64,000 nucleotides of DNA from Microstegium vimineum. Lineage: Eukaryota > Streptophyta > Magnoliopsida > Poales > Poaceae. A program made the translations under genes and the position numbers. Below the pieces are notes generated by a model. That model made no database searches, was not told the DNA's origin, and was given only the letters and a program-made list of their open reading frames with translations. The first letter of the stretch is position 1. Each line of letters opens with the position of its first letter. Positions 1 to 11,772 of this stretch are shown here, in pieces. The stretch is from positions 9,808,262-9,872,261 of the forward strand of contig CM039139.1 of NCBI GenBank assembly GCA_022036555.1, given 5' to 3'.

Positions 1-19
1 CATTGGAGGTGCCCTTTCT

Positions 20-865
20 TTGTTCATTGTTGGGAAGAAGGCATCAAGTTGCCTACTGCTGATAATTGCCCTGAATGCAATGGGTATTATCCTGCCGATC
101 GGTCAAAGAAGAAGTCTCGCTTGGAAGATCAGGGATCAAACTATGCTAGGCCGATCAGAGGAAAAGAGTCAGTACAATGATCAGGGAACCATGTTCACAT
201 CGGGGGAGTTTGATGAGTTCGCTGCCAGTATGGGGTTTAAGGTATTAAACTCTTCTCCTTATTATGCTCAAGCTAATGGTCAGGCTGAAGCAACTAATAA
301 GGGAGTGATCAAGCTTATCAAACGTAAAATTGAAGAAAACCCTAGGAGGTGGCATATGATGCTGAATGAGGCTTTGTGGTCATATCAGATGGCGTGTCAT
401 GGTGCTACTAAAGTTTCACCATATCAGTTGGTGTATGGACACGATGTTGTCCTGCCTTGGGAGATTAAAACTGGTTCCAGATGGTTATTTTCTCAGGATC
501 AGTTAACAACCGATGAGTATGATATCCTTATGAAGGATGAGTTAGAAGATTTAGCAGGTCATCGGTTGAGAGCCCTAATCAGTATTGAGGAGAATAAGAA
601 GAGGGTTGCCAGGTGGTATGACAAGAGAGTAAAGGTAAAGGAATTTACCGATGGTGATTTGGTATGGAAACTGATTTTACCGATTGGAACTAAAAGTTCG
701 AAGTTTAGGAAGTGGTCTCCTAATTGGGAAGGTCCTTTTCGGATAAATCAGCCTGTGTCTGGCAACGCTTATATTTTAGAGACTCTCGAAGGAGTTGCAT
801 TTTCCAGAGCAATAAATGGCAAGTATCTGAAGAAGTATTATCCTAGTATCTGGATGGATGCATGA
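20..865 (+). pseudogene. Gag-tail/integrase fusion remnant of Tat element I
   Basis: Only the part from about position 179 is genuine protein-coding homology: it is the C-terminal half of a Ty3/gypsy integrase, containing the second catalytic Asp (in DQGTMF), the catalytic Glu (NGQAE) and the C-terminal region ending WMDA. It matches the element II integrase almost residue for residue, and keeps a Trp codon where element II has TGA. The first 50 or so residues of this open frame are an out-of-frame reading of Gag. In the Gag frame the same bases encode a cysteine cluster (CPFFVHCW ... CPECNGYY), and that frame stops at 179-181. No active integrase can be made because the zinc-binding H2C2 domain and the first catalytic Asp are deleted. 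Confidence 0.85.
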
Positions 866-974
866 AAGCAATACGTATATACCGATGACAAAATTATCAT
901 ACAAGGAACATCGGTAGGAAGACGTTAAATGTTATATTACAAACGGATCATTTGTCAAGCTCAGGAGTAACAAG

Positions 975-3900
975 TTACAATAGAGTTTGAATACATAAAA
1001 TCGCACGAAGGCGAACTTGGTCGGCTTCTTCTATTTCCCTGGTGTCGTCGTCGACACTGCCATCAACTGTCTTGACCTTTCTCCTCAACAGAAGAGCTTC
1101 GCGAGCGTTGGCGTCCCTCTCCTGTTGCAAAGCTTTGGCTATGATAGGGAGCTGGGTCTACTTCTGGGTGGCCGAATCTAAGGCTTCATCCACTCTCTTC
1201 AGCTCGGCCAGCAACTTTTCTTTTTGTGCCGATAGACGGTTGATCTCCTGATCAAGTTTGGTGCCAGAGGCTTCTAGGCGACCGATGTCCTTGTGCTTTT
1301 CGTCTGCAGTCTGCTTGAACTTGGATATTTCTTCTTCAAGTTTTGTTTGAGCAACTCTGTCGGCAATGCGACCTAAAGCCTTTTTGTATTAGAGTTACCG
1401 ACTCTCAAGGAAAGCCGCCTGGAAGAGTGGTTCTTCGATATCGGTAGCCAATTGATCTTGGATTTCCTTGAAAGCCGCCCTTACTGCACTGGAATCTTGG
1501 ATCAGTTGGGATGTACTTTGTTGCAGTAGGAGCAGCAGGACTTCAAGCTTGGATTTCAGTTCTGCCGATACGGCAGTTGAAGCTTGGGTAGAATCTGTCT
1601 CTTCATTGGCATCTTCTAGAATGTTGACAGCAAAGGAGAACAGGCTGTTGGGAGAGTCTTGGGCCTGGATAGATAAAGAATTAAAATATGTCAGGAAGGA
1701 GCATGTGTCTCACAAATTTGTAATAGAAGTAATCGGTTTACCTGCTTTAAAGCAATTTCTCGCCTTTGGCTTGACTGAGTAACCGATGCAACCATATCTT
1801 GAGGATCGGCAATGGTTGTCGATGAGCTTGCCTCAGTAGGAGGGACGGTTGGTGCTGAAGCTGGTGCTGGTGTTGGTACCGCTTCCGCTGACTTCTGAGG
1901 GGGTGCTGTTGCCCCTTGGTCAGGGATTTCATCTGGTGCTGATGTTGGTACCGATGCCGATACCGTTTCTATTGTTATAGGCACCTATTGCGGTGATGGC
2001 GCTGTCCCTTGGTCAGGATTCTCGATTTGTGGTGGCTCAGGGGACAGACGCCGATGCTGGCTCCGTTGTTGGCACATCGGCAGGAGCTTGAGAAGGTGCA
2101 GTTGGAGCCGATGGCTTTGGACGCTTTGGTTTTGGAGCGACACTTGATGAACCTCGGCGCTTTGGCTGTTGCGATTTGGGGGTATCGGCAGGTTGAGCTA
2201 TGGAGGATTGTACACTCGGAATGGCTGCCGATGAACTTGTTCGCTGCAAAGGAAAGTTTGGTACAAATTGAGTAAAGTTGTCGGTTGACGTAGTATGATC
2301 AACAGGAATACATAAAGATTTGTTACCTTGAAGGCTTGTACCATGGCAGCAGCAGCAGAGGTGGCGGCAGCAACATCATCGGTCGACAGTGGTCTAGACC
2401 GGATGGTAACTTTAGGGATTGCATTCTGATGCATGAGCGCAGACAACGAAGGGGCCTTGTTGTCGATTGATGATATGGGGTTCATCGGTCGCAGGTTGAA
2501 GTGTTTGCCGCTCTTGCTCTGCTGGGGAACCAGATCATCGACCTGTTGACGGAGGGTTAGTTACCGATGCATTTGAAAAGTTAAAACAAAGAGAAGTATC
2601 AGAAGTAAGCTTACCGCGTCATCGGGTATGATATGGTCAGCATCAATCAGATGCCTATAGTAGTGGGATGATGGAGCAAATAATTGCTCTTTCCATTCTT
2701 GCCACCACGACTTGAAGGATTCAGTGATGAAAGATGTCGGTGCCCAAGAAGATAAGTTGATATTGGATACATCAGCATGAGGGGGAAGGGTGACGATTTA
2801 GTTCCAATCCATGGCGCTGGAGATGATTTCTCTTGGTTTGATCACGTTGACATAGCTTAGCTTGATCGGTAGTTGACCGATTGCTAGCTGTCTCGCAGCT
2901 ACCGATGGATAGTAGAACTCGTAAGATGGGTTGGAGTTCTTTCCAGTCCCGACGACGTTCACCTGGATAGCTCGAGGAATGAGGGTGGCCTTCATGATTG
3001 CTTCATTTTGTGGTATGTTCCCATCAGTGAGGTTGAAGGAGAGTGGGAATTGGTTGTCTTCATCGATGTAAGGCCACCAGGTTCGTTCTGCAGCAGGGAT
3101 TCCGCAGTAGAGCCTCTGGAAAAACATGCCGAATTGGTCGATATTGGCATCGGTTCCCGGTAGCACTATCATGGCTTCCTCGAAATTGAGTGGGGCACGG
3201 GTTGCCGATTCATCATCATCATAGGCATAATCTTCAGATATGTCCCTTGGAAACTGTTGGCTGAACAGATCAAACTGCAAACATTTGTGCATATGGGCGT
3301 TTAGCCACATGTTGATGAACCACCAGGGACCTCTGAGGTTGCCGATAGACTCGCCTAGCAGCAATTTCTCTGACACTTGATGTAGAAGGAGGTAGACTGA
3401 GCCAAGGAGGTATCGGCCAAGGGAAAATCCTCCATCGGTTAAGAGCTCTACTGCGGGGAGATACATGTTGGTTGAGCCGACTGTTCTGCCACAGAAGACA
3501 AATTTCTCCAACCACATGTTGAGGAAGGTGACATGCTCCCTTGGGGCTACCGATCCACTCTTCTGGTACTCTTGGATATACCCAGTCCAACCACCGATGT
3601 TGCGGGTACTTACCCGACGCTCAGATTTCCTGCGGAATAGAGTGGTAGGATCGGCAGAAGAAACATCAAGGCTAGTGAGCATGTGCACATCGGCAAGCGT
3701 GGGGGTGGTTGATCCGTGTCTGAAAAGGAATGCATTCATTGTATCGGACCAGAAGTAGGAGGCGACGATCATCATGTTCTCGTTCTTGGCCATATCGGCA
3801 ATGGACAGCCTAATGAATTGCTCGATGTTGCGCTCTGACCAGTAGACTCTTTGTGACCTTGCTATCCTGAGGTTCCAATTCTTCCACCCCTTAGTTGATT

Positions 3901-4197
3901 TGGGCCAAGAACGAAAGGTATCGGTCCACAGCCCTAAATCAAAATGCTCAGATCTGAAAGAGATGCGGTTGGTTTCTGCATTGATCAGATTGGTCGGATC
4001 GGTATTCCCCATTGGACCTAGGCAGCAAAGATGTTCTTGATCGGTAGGGATCACTATTTTGTTGCGCATATCCTAGATCCAGCAAACAAAGCAGAAAAGG
4101 GGAGAAGGGACTGAGAAGCAATGCGGAAGGATGAAATTGCAGTATGTACAACGGGGAAGGAAGAGATTACCGCAGGAGCAGTGAAGTTGATCGCCAT
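975..4197 (-). pseudogene. Antisense additional gene of Tat element I: plant mobile domain protein (5 exons)
   Basis: Five exons are inferred on the minus strand with GT-AG borders: 4171-4197 (starts MAINF), 2615-4072, 2327-2542, 1742-2243 and 975-1664. Exon 2 encodes a region resembling the plant mobile domain (aminotransferase-like, PF10536 family), with motifs such as GGWTGYIQEYQK, WWFINMWLNAHMHK and WWPYIDEDNQFP. Exons 3-4 encode a Pro/Ala/Ser/Thr-rich linker with a basic patch (KPKRPKP). Exon 5 encodes a coiled coil ending IQTLL. The same intron positions occur in element II. This copy has a 423-codon open stretch (2798-4069) but also a TAA at 2798-2800, a frameshift within 1984-2037 and two stops near 1390-1400, so it is a pseudogene. 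PMD domains are known in both host genes and retroelements; the role here is unknown. Confidence 0.75.
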
Positions 4198-4558
4198 TGA
4201 AGCAAGAGTTCTTGCAAGGATCGTGCTTCCTGATGAAAGAAGGACCGCCGCTGGAATAGTGCTCTTTGGATGATGTTGAGATGAAGGTAAAAGTGTGAGC
4301 TCAGGGTAAAAGAGAAGGCAGATGGAGATTTTTGTAGGCCTAGGTTAAAGGGCATTTTCGAGTTTTCTTTTTACTGAGCAGAGATAAGAAAGGATATCGC
4401 GGTAAATTTGCGCGGTGATCGAAGAGTTCGTGCTACAGTTACGGGGGTTGTTGGTAATTTGCAGTTTTTACGCGCGGTAATCGAGATGATGGCACAGGCG
4501 TTTTGGAGGGAAATATTACAATAGAGCAAATTTCGGTGCATAAGATATTTTATACTCC

Positions 4559-4573
4559 GAAATTGGGGGGCAT
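4559..4573 (+). other. Polypurine tract of Tat element I
   Basis: The G-rich tract (AAATTGGGGGG) lies immediately left of the LTR start TGTTGACACC, as expected for the plus-strand primer of a plus-oriented element. The same tract precedes the 3' LTR of element II. Confidence 0.7.
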
Positions 4574-4574
4574 G

Positions 4575-5384
4575 TGTTGACACCGTTTTTTGTATGTGTC
4601 AATTTGAACCGGATGCACTGATTGGTATAAGGATGGTTGCTTCTCCTTATCGACAGTAGAATATCACCAATCAGATTGCCGATAGAAGCAGAAGATTGAA
4701 GAAACGTCAAAGATAAAGAGAAGGGTATTTTGCCGATTGAAAAGTGTTGCCGATAGAAACAGGAGAACGTTGCCGATCGGGAATCTTGCCGATGAATGCA
4801 GAATATAGCTGACGTCAGTGGAAAGATACCGATGGTAATGGAAGAAGGTTGCGGATGAAAAGAAATCCGCAGTTAGAAAGTGTCATCGCGAAGAGAATAG
4901 ATAAGGAAACTGGTGATTTTATACCAGTATTATTATATCAGGTTGAGTCCGACTCTTGCACGAGTCATTTATTTCCTTAAAAGTAGGAGTTTTGTTTAGG
5001 TATGAGTCGTGTCTGTGTACAACTCCTTCTATTGGAGTATAAATATATACCTAGGGCCGTATGAGAGATATTCAATACAATCAAACAAATCTATTATTTT
5101 CGTCTTATTTTTCAGCATCTATCTTTTTCGCATTAGTTATAGTTTATTTACGAGTTCTTACGATCTCGACGGGCTGCATCTACAAGATCTCCGTCTACCT
5201 CGCGAGTTCCGCTTTTTGAGCAATCTGAGCCTTGACGTCCGAGTGTATAGCTGTCGTCTCGTTCATCGTTGTTATAGTTATCGTCCTTGTTGATTAACTG
5301 GTCAAATCAACTGGCACACCTTTGAATATCAAGTTCGGGTATAAGCCCGAGGTGTTCGCAGATCCGACGCTTTTTGTGTCAACA
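4575..5384 (+). repeat. 3' LTR of Tat element I (810 bp)
   Basis: The LTR begins TGTTGACACC and ends GTGTCAACA, an inverted terminal repeat shared with element II. It holds a TATA-like box (TATAAAT, 5038-5044) in the same context as in element II. It is 193 bp shorter than the element II LTRs, mainly because it has single copies of two segments that are tandemly duplicated there (the GTCCGACTC block and the GAGCCTTGAC block). Several TGCCGAT motifs occur in 4670-4840. Confidence 0.88.
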
Positions 5385-6230
5385 GTTTCTTGAACTTATA
5401 TATTCCACCCATCTCCTGCCCAACAATATCTTGCGTCTTGCCAGACATGACTTTTTAGAGCAGATGTTTGGAAATTCTAATCTCAAAGACACATTAATGG
5501 CCCAGCTGGTGTCTTCACAGGAAATAATATGTTTATCTGCATATAGTCCATAGATTATCTTGAACTCAGCAACATGAGTACTGGGCACTTACAATGCAAG
5601 AAACTATTAGTAGTTTCTATAGCCTAGAACATTATATTAAGAAACTATTTCTCCCAGTGCAAGATTTTCTATAACATATTACGTAGGTAGCGATAGAAAC
5701 TATGTTTGTTCTCTCAATGCAGGTATAGTAGTTTCTTGTTTATCGATAATTGTGAAGATCTGGTTTCTTAGTTAGACTTGATTTCTTAGATTTATATTCT
5801 CTTTTTTCATTAAATCACTTGCCACATCAGCAAATTACTTACGTCGCAGTGCAATTAATATCTATAGAAGCAATTAGCATTTCTCGCCTTTTCTTTTCGA
5901 TGGTGTAGCAAAGACAGCTCTGCGTTTACAGATCTAGCTTGGAAGATGAGATGCGAAGGCAATCAAGAGGTTAAGGATAATAACCCCAGCACAAAATTAA
6001 ACCGTGATCAAAGAAACGATTAATTGCAATATAGACTAGGTCCATGCATACGCAAATCCAAGCGTGCATCCACTGTCTGCATAACAAAAAAACCCAGGTA
6101 TTTTCAAGCCGAACTGATACAAAATGCACTAGGTATTTGATAATCAGACACTGGTCCATGCTGCTGTCATTCCAGCGCAATCCTGGCGGGCAGCGACGAT
6201 AGGATCATTTGCTTCCAGAACCAGACTGTC
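5385..6230. other. Intergenic, no gene recognised
   Basis: AT-rich sequence downstream of the HSP70 remnant. Repeated occurrences of AGAAACTA/TAGTTTCT between about 5575 and 5740 look like the arms of a decayed MITE, but no clean termini or target duplication were found. The short open frames here have no recognisable protein features. Confidence 0.5.
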
Positions 6231-8568
6231 TCAAGTCTGTTCTTTGGCCCCAACCTCCTTCATCTGCTCCTCCTCTGCCTGATACATCTCGCCGTCCTGA
6301 ACCATGCGCTCGATCTCCTCTTTGCTTAGCTGCCCCTTGTGGCTGGAAATGGTGATCTCGTTCTTCCGACCTGTCCTCTTGTCCTCCGCCGACACGTTCA
6401 GAACACCGTTCTCATCGATGTCAAAGGTCACAGTGATCTGGGGTGCAGCCCTGGGCGCCGGGGCAATGCCGGAGAGCTCGAACCTGCCGAGCAGGTAGTT
6501 GTCCCTGGTAGCCACCTGCTCACCCTCGTACACCCTAATGAGCACGCTGTCCTGGTTGTTGGTGCAGGTGGAGAAGAGCCGCTCCTTTCTGGCGGGGACA
6601 GTGGTGTTCCTCGGGATCAGAACCGTCATGGCGCCTCCTGTCGTCTCCACCCCGAGCGACAGCGGCGTGACATCCACCAGCATCAAATCTCTGATCTTGT
6701 TAAGGCCAGCCTCGCCGTTGAGAAAAGCAGCCATCATGGCGGCTCCGTGCGCAACGGCCTCGTCGGGGTTGATGCTCCGGCAGAGCCCCTTCCCGTCGAA
6801 GAAGTCCTGGAGCATGCTCTGCACTTTGGGAATGCGGGTGGAGCCACCACGAGGACGACGTCGTGGATGCTGCTCTTGTCCATCTCGGCGTCGCGGAGGC
6901 ACTTCTCCACTGCCGCCATGCACCTGTTGAAGAGGTCTCTGTTGAGCTCCTCGAAACGGCTGCGCGTGATGGTCGCGTAGAAGTCAATCCCGTCATGGAA
7001 GGAGTCAATGTCGATGCTGGTCTGGCTCGTGGAAGACAGCAGTCTCTTCGCCCTGTCACAGGCCGTCTTCAGCCGCCGCATCGCCTTTTTTGTTGCTTCG
7101 GACGTCCATCTTCTTGTATTTCCTTATGAACTCTCGCAGAAAGTGTTTCATCATTTCATTGTCGAAATCTTCGCCACCAAGGTGAGTGTCACCAGCGATG
7201 GCCTTCACCTCGAACATACCCATGTCGATGTCGTCGAGGCCCGGATCAATGTCGAGGAGGGAAACGTCCAAGGTACCACCGCCGAGATCAAAGATGAGCA
7301 CCGTCCTCCTTCCATCTCTGCTTGGCATCTTGTCAAGACCATACGCAATAGCGGCAGCTGTGGGCTCGTTGATGATGCGCATGACGTTCAGGCCGGCGAT
7401 GGTGCCGGCGTCAATGGTGGCCTGGCGTTGAGAGTTGTTGAAGTAAACCGGGACGGTGATGACGGCGTGCCTGATCGTCGTCTCGAGGTAGACCTCTGCA
7501 GTCTCCTTCATCTTTGCCAGCACCATGGCAGAGATCTCCTCGGCAGCCAACTGTTTCTCCTCGCCTTTGTAATGCACCACAATCATCGGCCGGTCCTCAC
7601 GACCAGGGACGACTTTGAAAGGCCATAACTTGACATCTTCCTGTACGGTATCGTCGCTAAATCGGCGGCCGATCAGCCGCTTCACATCTGTATATAAGAG
7701 ATTGACCATCAATCAAGTGTATAGAACTTTGCATCAATCAAGAATTATTCAGTCCGTGTCATTTGGCTCTTTGCATGATTTGCATGCAACAATGGAAGAG
7801 TCTTTGTTTTTTTTTTTTTGATAAAAGGGGAGACCCCGCTTTTGTATATTACCAAAAGTAACAGTTTAACAGCAGTCTTGGCATTGTAGCAGAAAAAAGA
7901 AAAAACCCCGGCTCACCGCATTAAACCCGTGTTTGAAACGTGTTTGAACGAGTCTTTGTTTTTCCTCTAAAAAAATGAAGGATTCGGATGGCCAGTAATA
8001 TTCAATACCGGTGCTTAGGGAAACTAAGCAATTCAAAGTAAAAGACAGAAAATTGCTCCACTAAGATCCCGCGTGGGTCATTTAATTTGTGGGAGAAATG
8101 GAACAGACAGAAATTTGTGAGTATGAACAGGAAACGGTAGTAAGAGGGAACAGGACGAACGCCCTCGTCATGGGATCTGACTCAGATCATCCATTGTTCT
8201 TGGGCAGTCGTCGTTTATAACCCGCGGGCAGCAAAGAGCAAAGCATGCCACTTCTGGCGGCGCGCAGCGACGTATAGAAACAAACGCAATAAAGTTCAGA
8301 GTTTCTCACCGTGGATGGTGTTGTCGGGGTTCAGGGCGGCCTGGTTCACGGCCGCGTCGCCGACGAGCCTCCCGGCGTCGGCGAACGCGACGCAGGACGG
8401 CGTGAGGAGGTTGCCTTGATCGTTGGGGATGACCTCGCCGTGGTCGTGCCGCCACACGGCCACGCATGAGTACGTCGTCCCCAGGTCGATGCCGACCGCC
8501 GGCCCGTCGTCGGTCGACGCCGCCATCTTCACGTTCTCAGATGCGAGGCAAGAAACCGATGCCGCCAC
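6231..8568 (-). pseudogene. HSP70-like gene, two exons, frameshifted and C-terminally truncated
   Basis: Exon 1 is 8310-8568 and exon 2 is 6231-7687, joined by a phase-1 GT-AG intron at the same position as in the HSP70 at 41670-43752. The translation keeps HSP70 signature 1 (GIDLGTTYS) and signature 2 (IFDLGGGT). Signature 3 is split by a one-base deletion in the GTGGTGG stretch at 6844-6850. A second one-base shift sits in an A run at 7086-7091. The ATPase domain has an extra Asp-rich insertion (about LDIDPGLDDIDMG) where the other copy has a short loop. The frame ends ...AKEQT, so most of the helical lid and the EEVD tail are absent. HSP70s are ATP-driven cytosolic chaperones; this copy cannot encode a complete one as sequenced. 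The shifts in short runs could be assembly errors, but the truncation could not. Confidence 0.88.
7798..7963 (-). mobile_element. Short 5'-truncated LINE/SINE tail in HSP70 intron, with 14-bp target duplication
   Basis: The direct repeat GAGTCTTTGTTTTT occurs at 7798-7811 and 7950-7963. Between them a T-run followed by GATAAAAGGGGAGACC reads, on the minus strand, as a retroposon 3' end with a poly(A) tail. Long variable target duplications plus a poly(A) tail are the hallmark of target-primed reverse transcription. The insert lies wholly within the intron of the HSP70 remnant. Confidence 0.65.
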
Positions 8569-9189
8569 TAGCGCCCCAAACCTCCGGGAGTCGGAGAGGC
8601 GCGAGCGTGGTGCGGGGCGCGAGCGTGCTACTGTTTATTGCGGGAGAAGCGGCCTGGGCGGCTGGGACCGTGGCCTGTGGGACATAAGCGCGACGATTGC
8701 GATCACGATGGCCATTAAAGTTTGGCCTGTGGGACATAACCCTAAATTTGTTGAAGAGATGAAATAGAACCACTCTATCTTTTTTTATCAGAGGTTAAAT
8801 CGATCATCAGAAAAAGAATTAAGTCAAAAATTAGGATATATTTTGGAAAAATGAAACTTCCATTGAAGAGGAGCAAATAAAACGCTCTCATAAAAAATCT
8901 CGTAAATTCTCTTGATCATAAATTAGTAATTGTTCGAAAAGTCATGATTGTTTCAATTTTTGGAATGAGATATTTATGGAATCTCTGTGAATAAGATCAA
9001 ACCTTATTCCATGCTATTTCCTTAAAATTTCTCTTTCTTATTCTTAAGTAAGCCCATGAGAGAGAGAGCTTAGTTGATCTTGATTTTTGTTTCCTCTTTT
9101 TTTTTTCTTTTTATTTGTTTCGAAAACGAGAGCTAGGCTCCCTAGTCCCTAACATAACATCGATCAAATAAAAAACATTAAATACCATG
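8569..9189. other. Intergenic between HSP70 remnant and LINE remnant
   Basis: The part next to the HSP70 start (8569-8700) is GC-rich and would be its 5' flank, but no convincing heat-shock element was seen, in contrast to the other HSP70 locus. The rest is AT-rich with no recognisable gene. Confidence 0.45.
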
Positions 9190-10940
9190 CTTATTAAATA
9201 CCTTCCTGCCATACATCGACAAGGATGACACATTCCTTTCAACTTGGCAAGCCTCCCTTCTAAGGGGGTGTTTGGTTTGAGGGGCTAAAGTTTAGTCCGT
9301 GTTACATCGAATATAATATAGAATGTTACATGGGGTGTTATGATACTAATGACAAAATAAATTACACTGCTGCACAATATTTAATGAGACGAATTTATTA
9401 AACCTAATTAATTCATCATTAGCACATGTTTATTGTAGCACTACATTGTCAAATCATGAACTATTTTATATCAATAGATTTGTTTCACAAAATAGTCTTC
9501 GACTGACAAATTAATTTTATAAATAGTTTTTATTTAATACTCTAATTAGTGTCTAGATATTCGATGTGACATGGACTATTTTTTAGTCCCTGTATCCATA
9601 CAGACCCTAAACACCATGGGCAGGGTCGTCCTCATCAACTCTGTGATTGACAACCAGCTTGTATACATCATGTCGGCTACCCAAGTGCCGCTAGAAGTGA
9701 TCAAGACAATTGACAAACGACGTCGGTCCTTCTTATGGACTGGGATAAAAAGGCGTCCTCTACAAAATGTCTTGTAAAATGGTCAAATGTTTGCACCACC
9801 AAGGATTGGGGTGGACTTGGGATTAGAGATTTTGGCACTCACAATATGTGCCTCCTCCTAAACATTGTGCACAGGTTGCACTGTGCCTCGTCTTCTGCTA
9901 GGAGTCGTTGGATCCGACAGCATGTGAACCTATCCAACCTCAAAGCTCTCAACCTTGGCACCCACCGGGAACTCATGCGCTCCTTGCTACCGTTGTATCA
10001 AGCACTGACCTCTGTTCAGCTAGGGGGACACCTCCACTTTTTTTGGTTTGGCGTCTGGCATGAGGATGAAACCATGGCAGAGCACTTCCCAAGGTTGTAC
10101 AGTCACTGCTTGGACAAAGATGCATTTGTTCACAAGGTTGTCTCGACCAATTTCTCCGGAGCCTTCGTCACTCGCCTCTCCCCTCAGGCCCTGGAAGAAT
10201 TATATCAGCTTCGCCAGTTAACACAACAAATACAACTCAGTGACAACACTGACATTAGATTGTCCTCCTTCGCGTGTAAGCCGGAGAAACTTGATACATC
10301 TGCCATCTACAAAGCTCTCAAAGAACGAGGCCAGCCCTAAGATCCTACCTCCACCTTTATTTGGCAAAATACAGCTCCTCCACGCTACAATTGTTCACCT
10401 GGCTGCTCTGTAAAGGAAGAATTCAGTGTCGTTCCAACCTCTTCTGCAGACGCATTGTGGATTCCCCTACCTGCTCGATCTGTGGTCTGTCGGAGGAAAC
10501 ACCCCTTCACATTATTTTCCATTGCGCGGTGGCAGTGGAATTTTGGTCAGCCCTGGGAATGCCACTCCACCCCGGCAACAACAGTTTCCACTGCCCGACA
10601 GGTTTGGTAATCTTCCCAAAAATCATTTCAACACATTCGCCAGTCTCTGCTACTGACAGTTATGGAAGAGAAGAAACAGGTTCGTTTTCCGCAATGAAGC
10701 CCCAAACCTCGACCAGCCTCTACTTTCCTGCAAAAATGAGGCAACTCTGTGGCGTGTGAGACTCCCCAGGAAAGAAAGGATAATTGTGGATTCTTGGTGT
10801 GCAAATTTCAGCTCTCGATGACCCCCTCCTAAGCCGGCCTTAGGCCTGTCTCCTCTTTGGCCTTAGGGCCCTGTGTTGTAAATTCAACTCTCCTCCTGTA
10901 ACTGTTGAAACAATGTAAACCGATCCAATATCTATAAAGT
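9190..10940 (+). pseudogene. LINE (non-LTR retrotransposon) ORF2 C-terminal remnant
   Basis: Reading frames on the plus strand give the C-terminal part of a plant L1-type ORF2: a thumb-like region (TMGRVVLINSVI, RRRSFLWTG, KDWGGLGIRDF) followed by the zf-RVT zinc-binding domain with CSICG and HIIFHC. The coding part ends at a TGA at 10819-10821, and the 3' UTR runs to about 10940. Frameshifts near 9770 and 10390 and a stop near 10338 show that it is dead. It is interrupted by a Tourist MITE at 9264-9607; taking out the MITE and one TAA copy restores the reading frame across the site. Confidence 0.8.
9264..9607. mobile_element. Tourist-like (PIF/Harbinger) MITE, 344 bp
   Basis: Imperfect terminal inverted repeats begin GGGGGTGTTTGG and end with the complement of GGGTCTGTATGG, both followed inward by GG[GA]CTAAA. 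The element is flanked by TAA at 9261-9263 and 9608-9610, the 3-bp TWA duplication typical of Tourist elements. It has no coding capacity and sits inside the LINE ORF. Confidence 0.82.
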
Positions 10941-11772
10941 AACGGTAATGCTTCTTAGCGGGCGTCCGACCCGCCCGAACGGACCTGACCCGCCACCCGA
11001 CCCGCCTGACGCACCCACCGGCCGCACGTCTCAGCCTTATCCTCACTCGCCCGTCCACTTGCGCTCACTCCCGCGTCACGCTCCCACACACTGCCTCGTC
11101 TCCTCCGCCCCTTTCCCACAACCGCTCCGCGCTAGGCTCCTCCACCCGACGTCCTCTGCCCGGCTCCTCTGCTCCGGCTGCTCCGGCCTCATGCGCCCAC
11201 ACCTCTCCTCCTATGGCCTTATCCGCGCCACCAGGCCCGCTACATGGGGGGATGCGGCGACTGCAGCGGCAGCGGCAGCGACGACCATGGATTCAGGATT
11301 CGACGACGGCAGTCGTGGATCCACCGGATCCGGCGGCGGTGGCTGCAACGACGGCCATGGATCCGCCGGATTCGACGACGATGACCGTGGATCCACTAGA
11401 TCCGGCGACGGTGGCAGTGGATCTAGAGGATCCATGACGAGCTGCCTCATCCTGCTCCCTCCCACCTCGCGCTCCTTTCCTGCTCCTCTTCCTTTTCCTC
11501 CCCCCTCCTCCTCACGGCTGCTCCATCAAGGTAGGTGGGTGCGTCAGACCATGTTGCAGTTGCATGTTTCAAGTGTTTGAGATGTTTCATCTGGATGTTG
11601 CAATTGCTTTCCATTGATGTTGCAAAAGTAGATCGCAATGTTGCACATGTTGCAGTAGTTGTACATTTATGTTTCAAGTATTTTATCTGGATGTTGCAAA
11701 TGTTTGTAAATTATTTTAGGTGTTTTAAAGTGTTTTAGATCTTCGTTTCGAGTGTTTCAGCTATGTCAGTAT
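10941..11772. mobile_element. Left half of unclassified GC-rich element split by the copia insertion
   Basis: A GC-rich part (10970-11530) is followed by a low-complexity part built from GTTGCA and GTTTCA words (11535-11770). The same word usage resumes right after the copia element at 36153, so both halves belong to one older sequence. Within 11310-11430 there is an imperfect tandem array with repeated GGATCC sites and a period of roughly 30 bp. The GTTGCA/GTTTCA-rich texture resembles internal DNA of MULE-type elements in grasses, but terminal repeats were not found. The long open frame at 10948-11580 is compositionally driven. Confidence 0.4.

Larger units (their letters stand above)
1..5384 (+). 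mobile_element. Tat-type Ty3/gypsy element I, 5'-truncated by window, internally deleted
   Basis: This is the right part of an LTR retrotransposon of the same family as element II (16094-28859). It runs from a Gag zinc-finger segment (about 10-170) directly into the second half of integrase (179-865), then an antisense spliced gene (975-4197), a polypurine tract (4559-4573) and one LTR (4575-5384). By comparison with element II about 3.5 kb holding protease, reverse transcriptase, both RNase H domains and the integrase N-terminus is missing. The 5' LTR lies outside the window, so target duplications cannot be checked. Tat membership is inferred from element II, which has two RNase H domains. 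Confidence 0.88.

Noticed and set aside
4670..4840. Reading the repeated GCCGAT motif as drought-responsive DRE/CRT sites
   Set aside because: The DRE core is RCCGAC; here the last base is T throughout, so the similarity is not enough.
6339..6980. Plus-strand frame of 213 codons
   Set aside because: Shadow of the minus-strand HSP70 remnant.
10948..11580. Gly/Ser/Pro-rich frame of 210 codons
   Set aside because: Driven by GC-rich repeats with GGATCC units inside a transposon fragment; no conserved motif.
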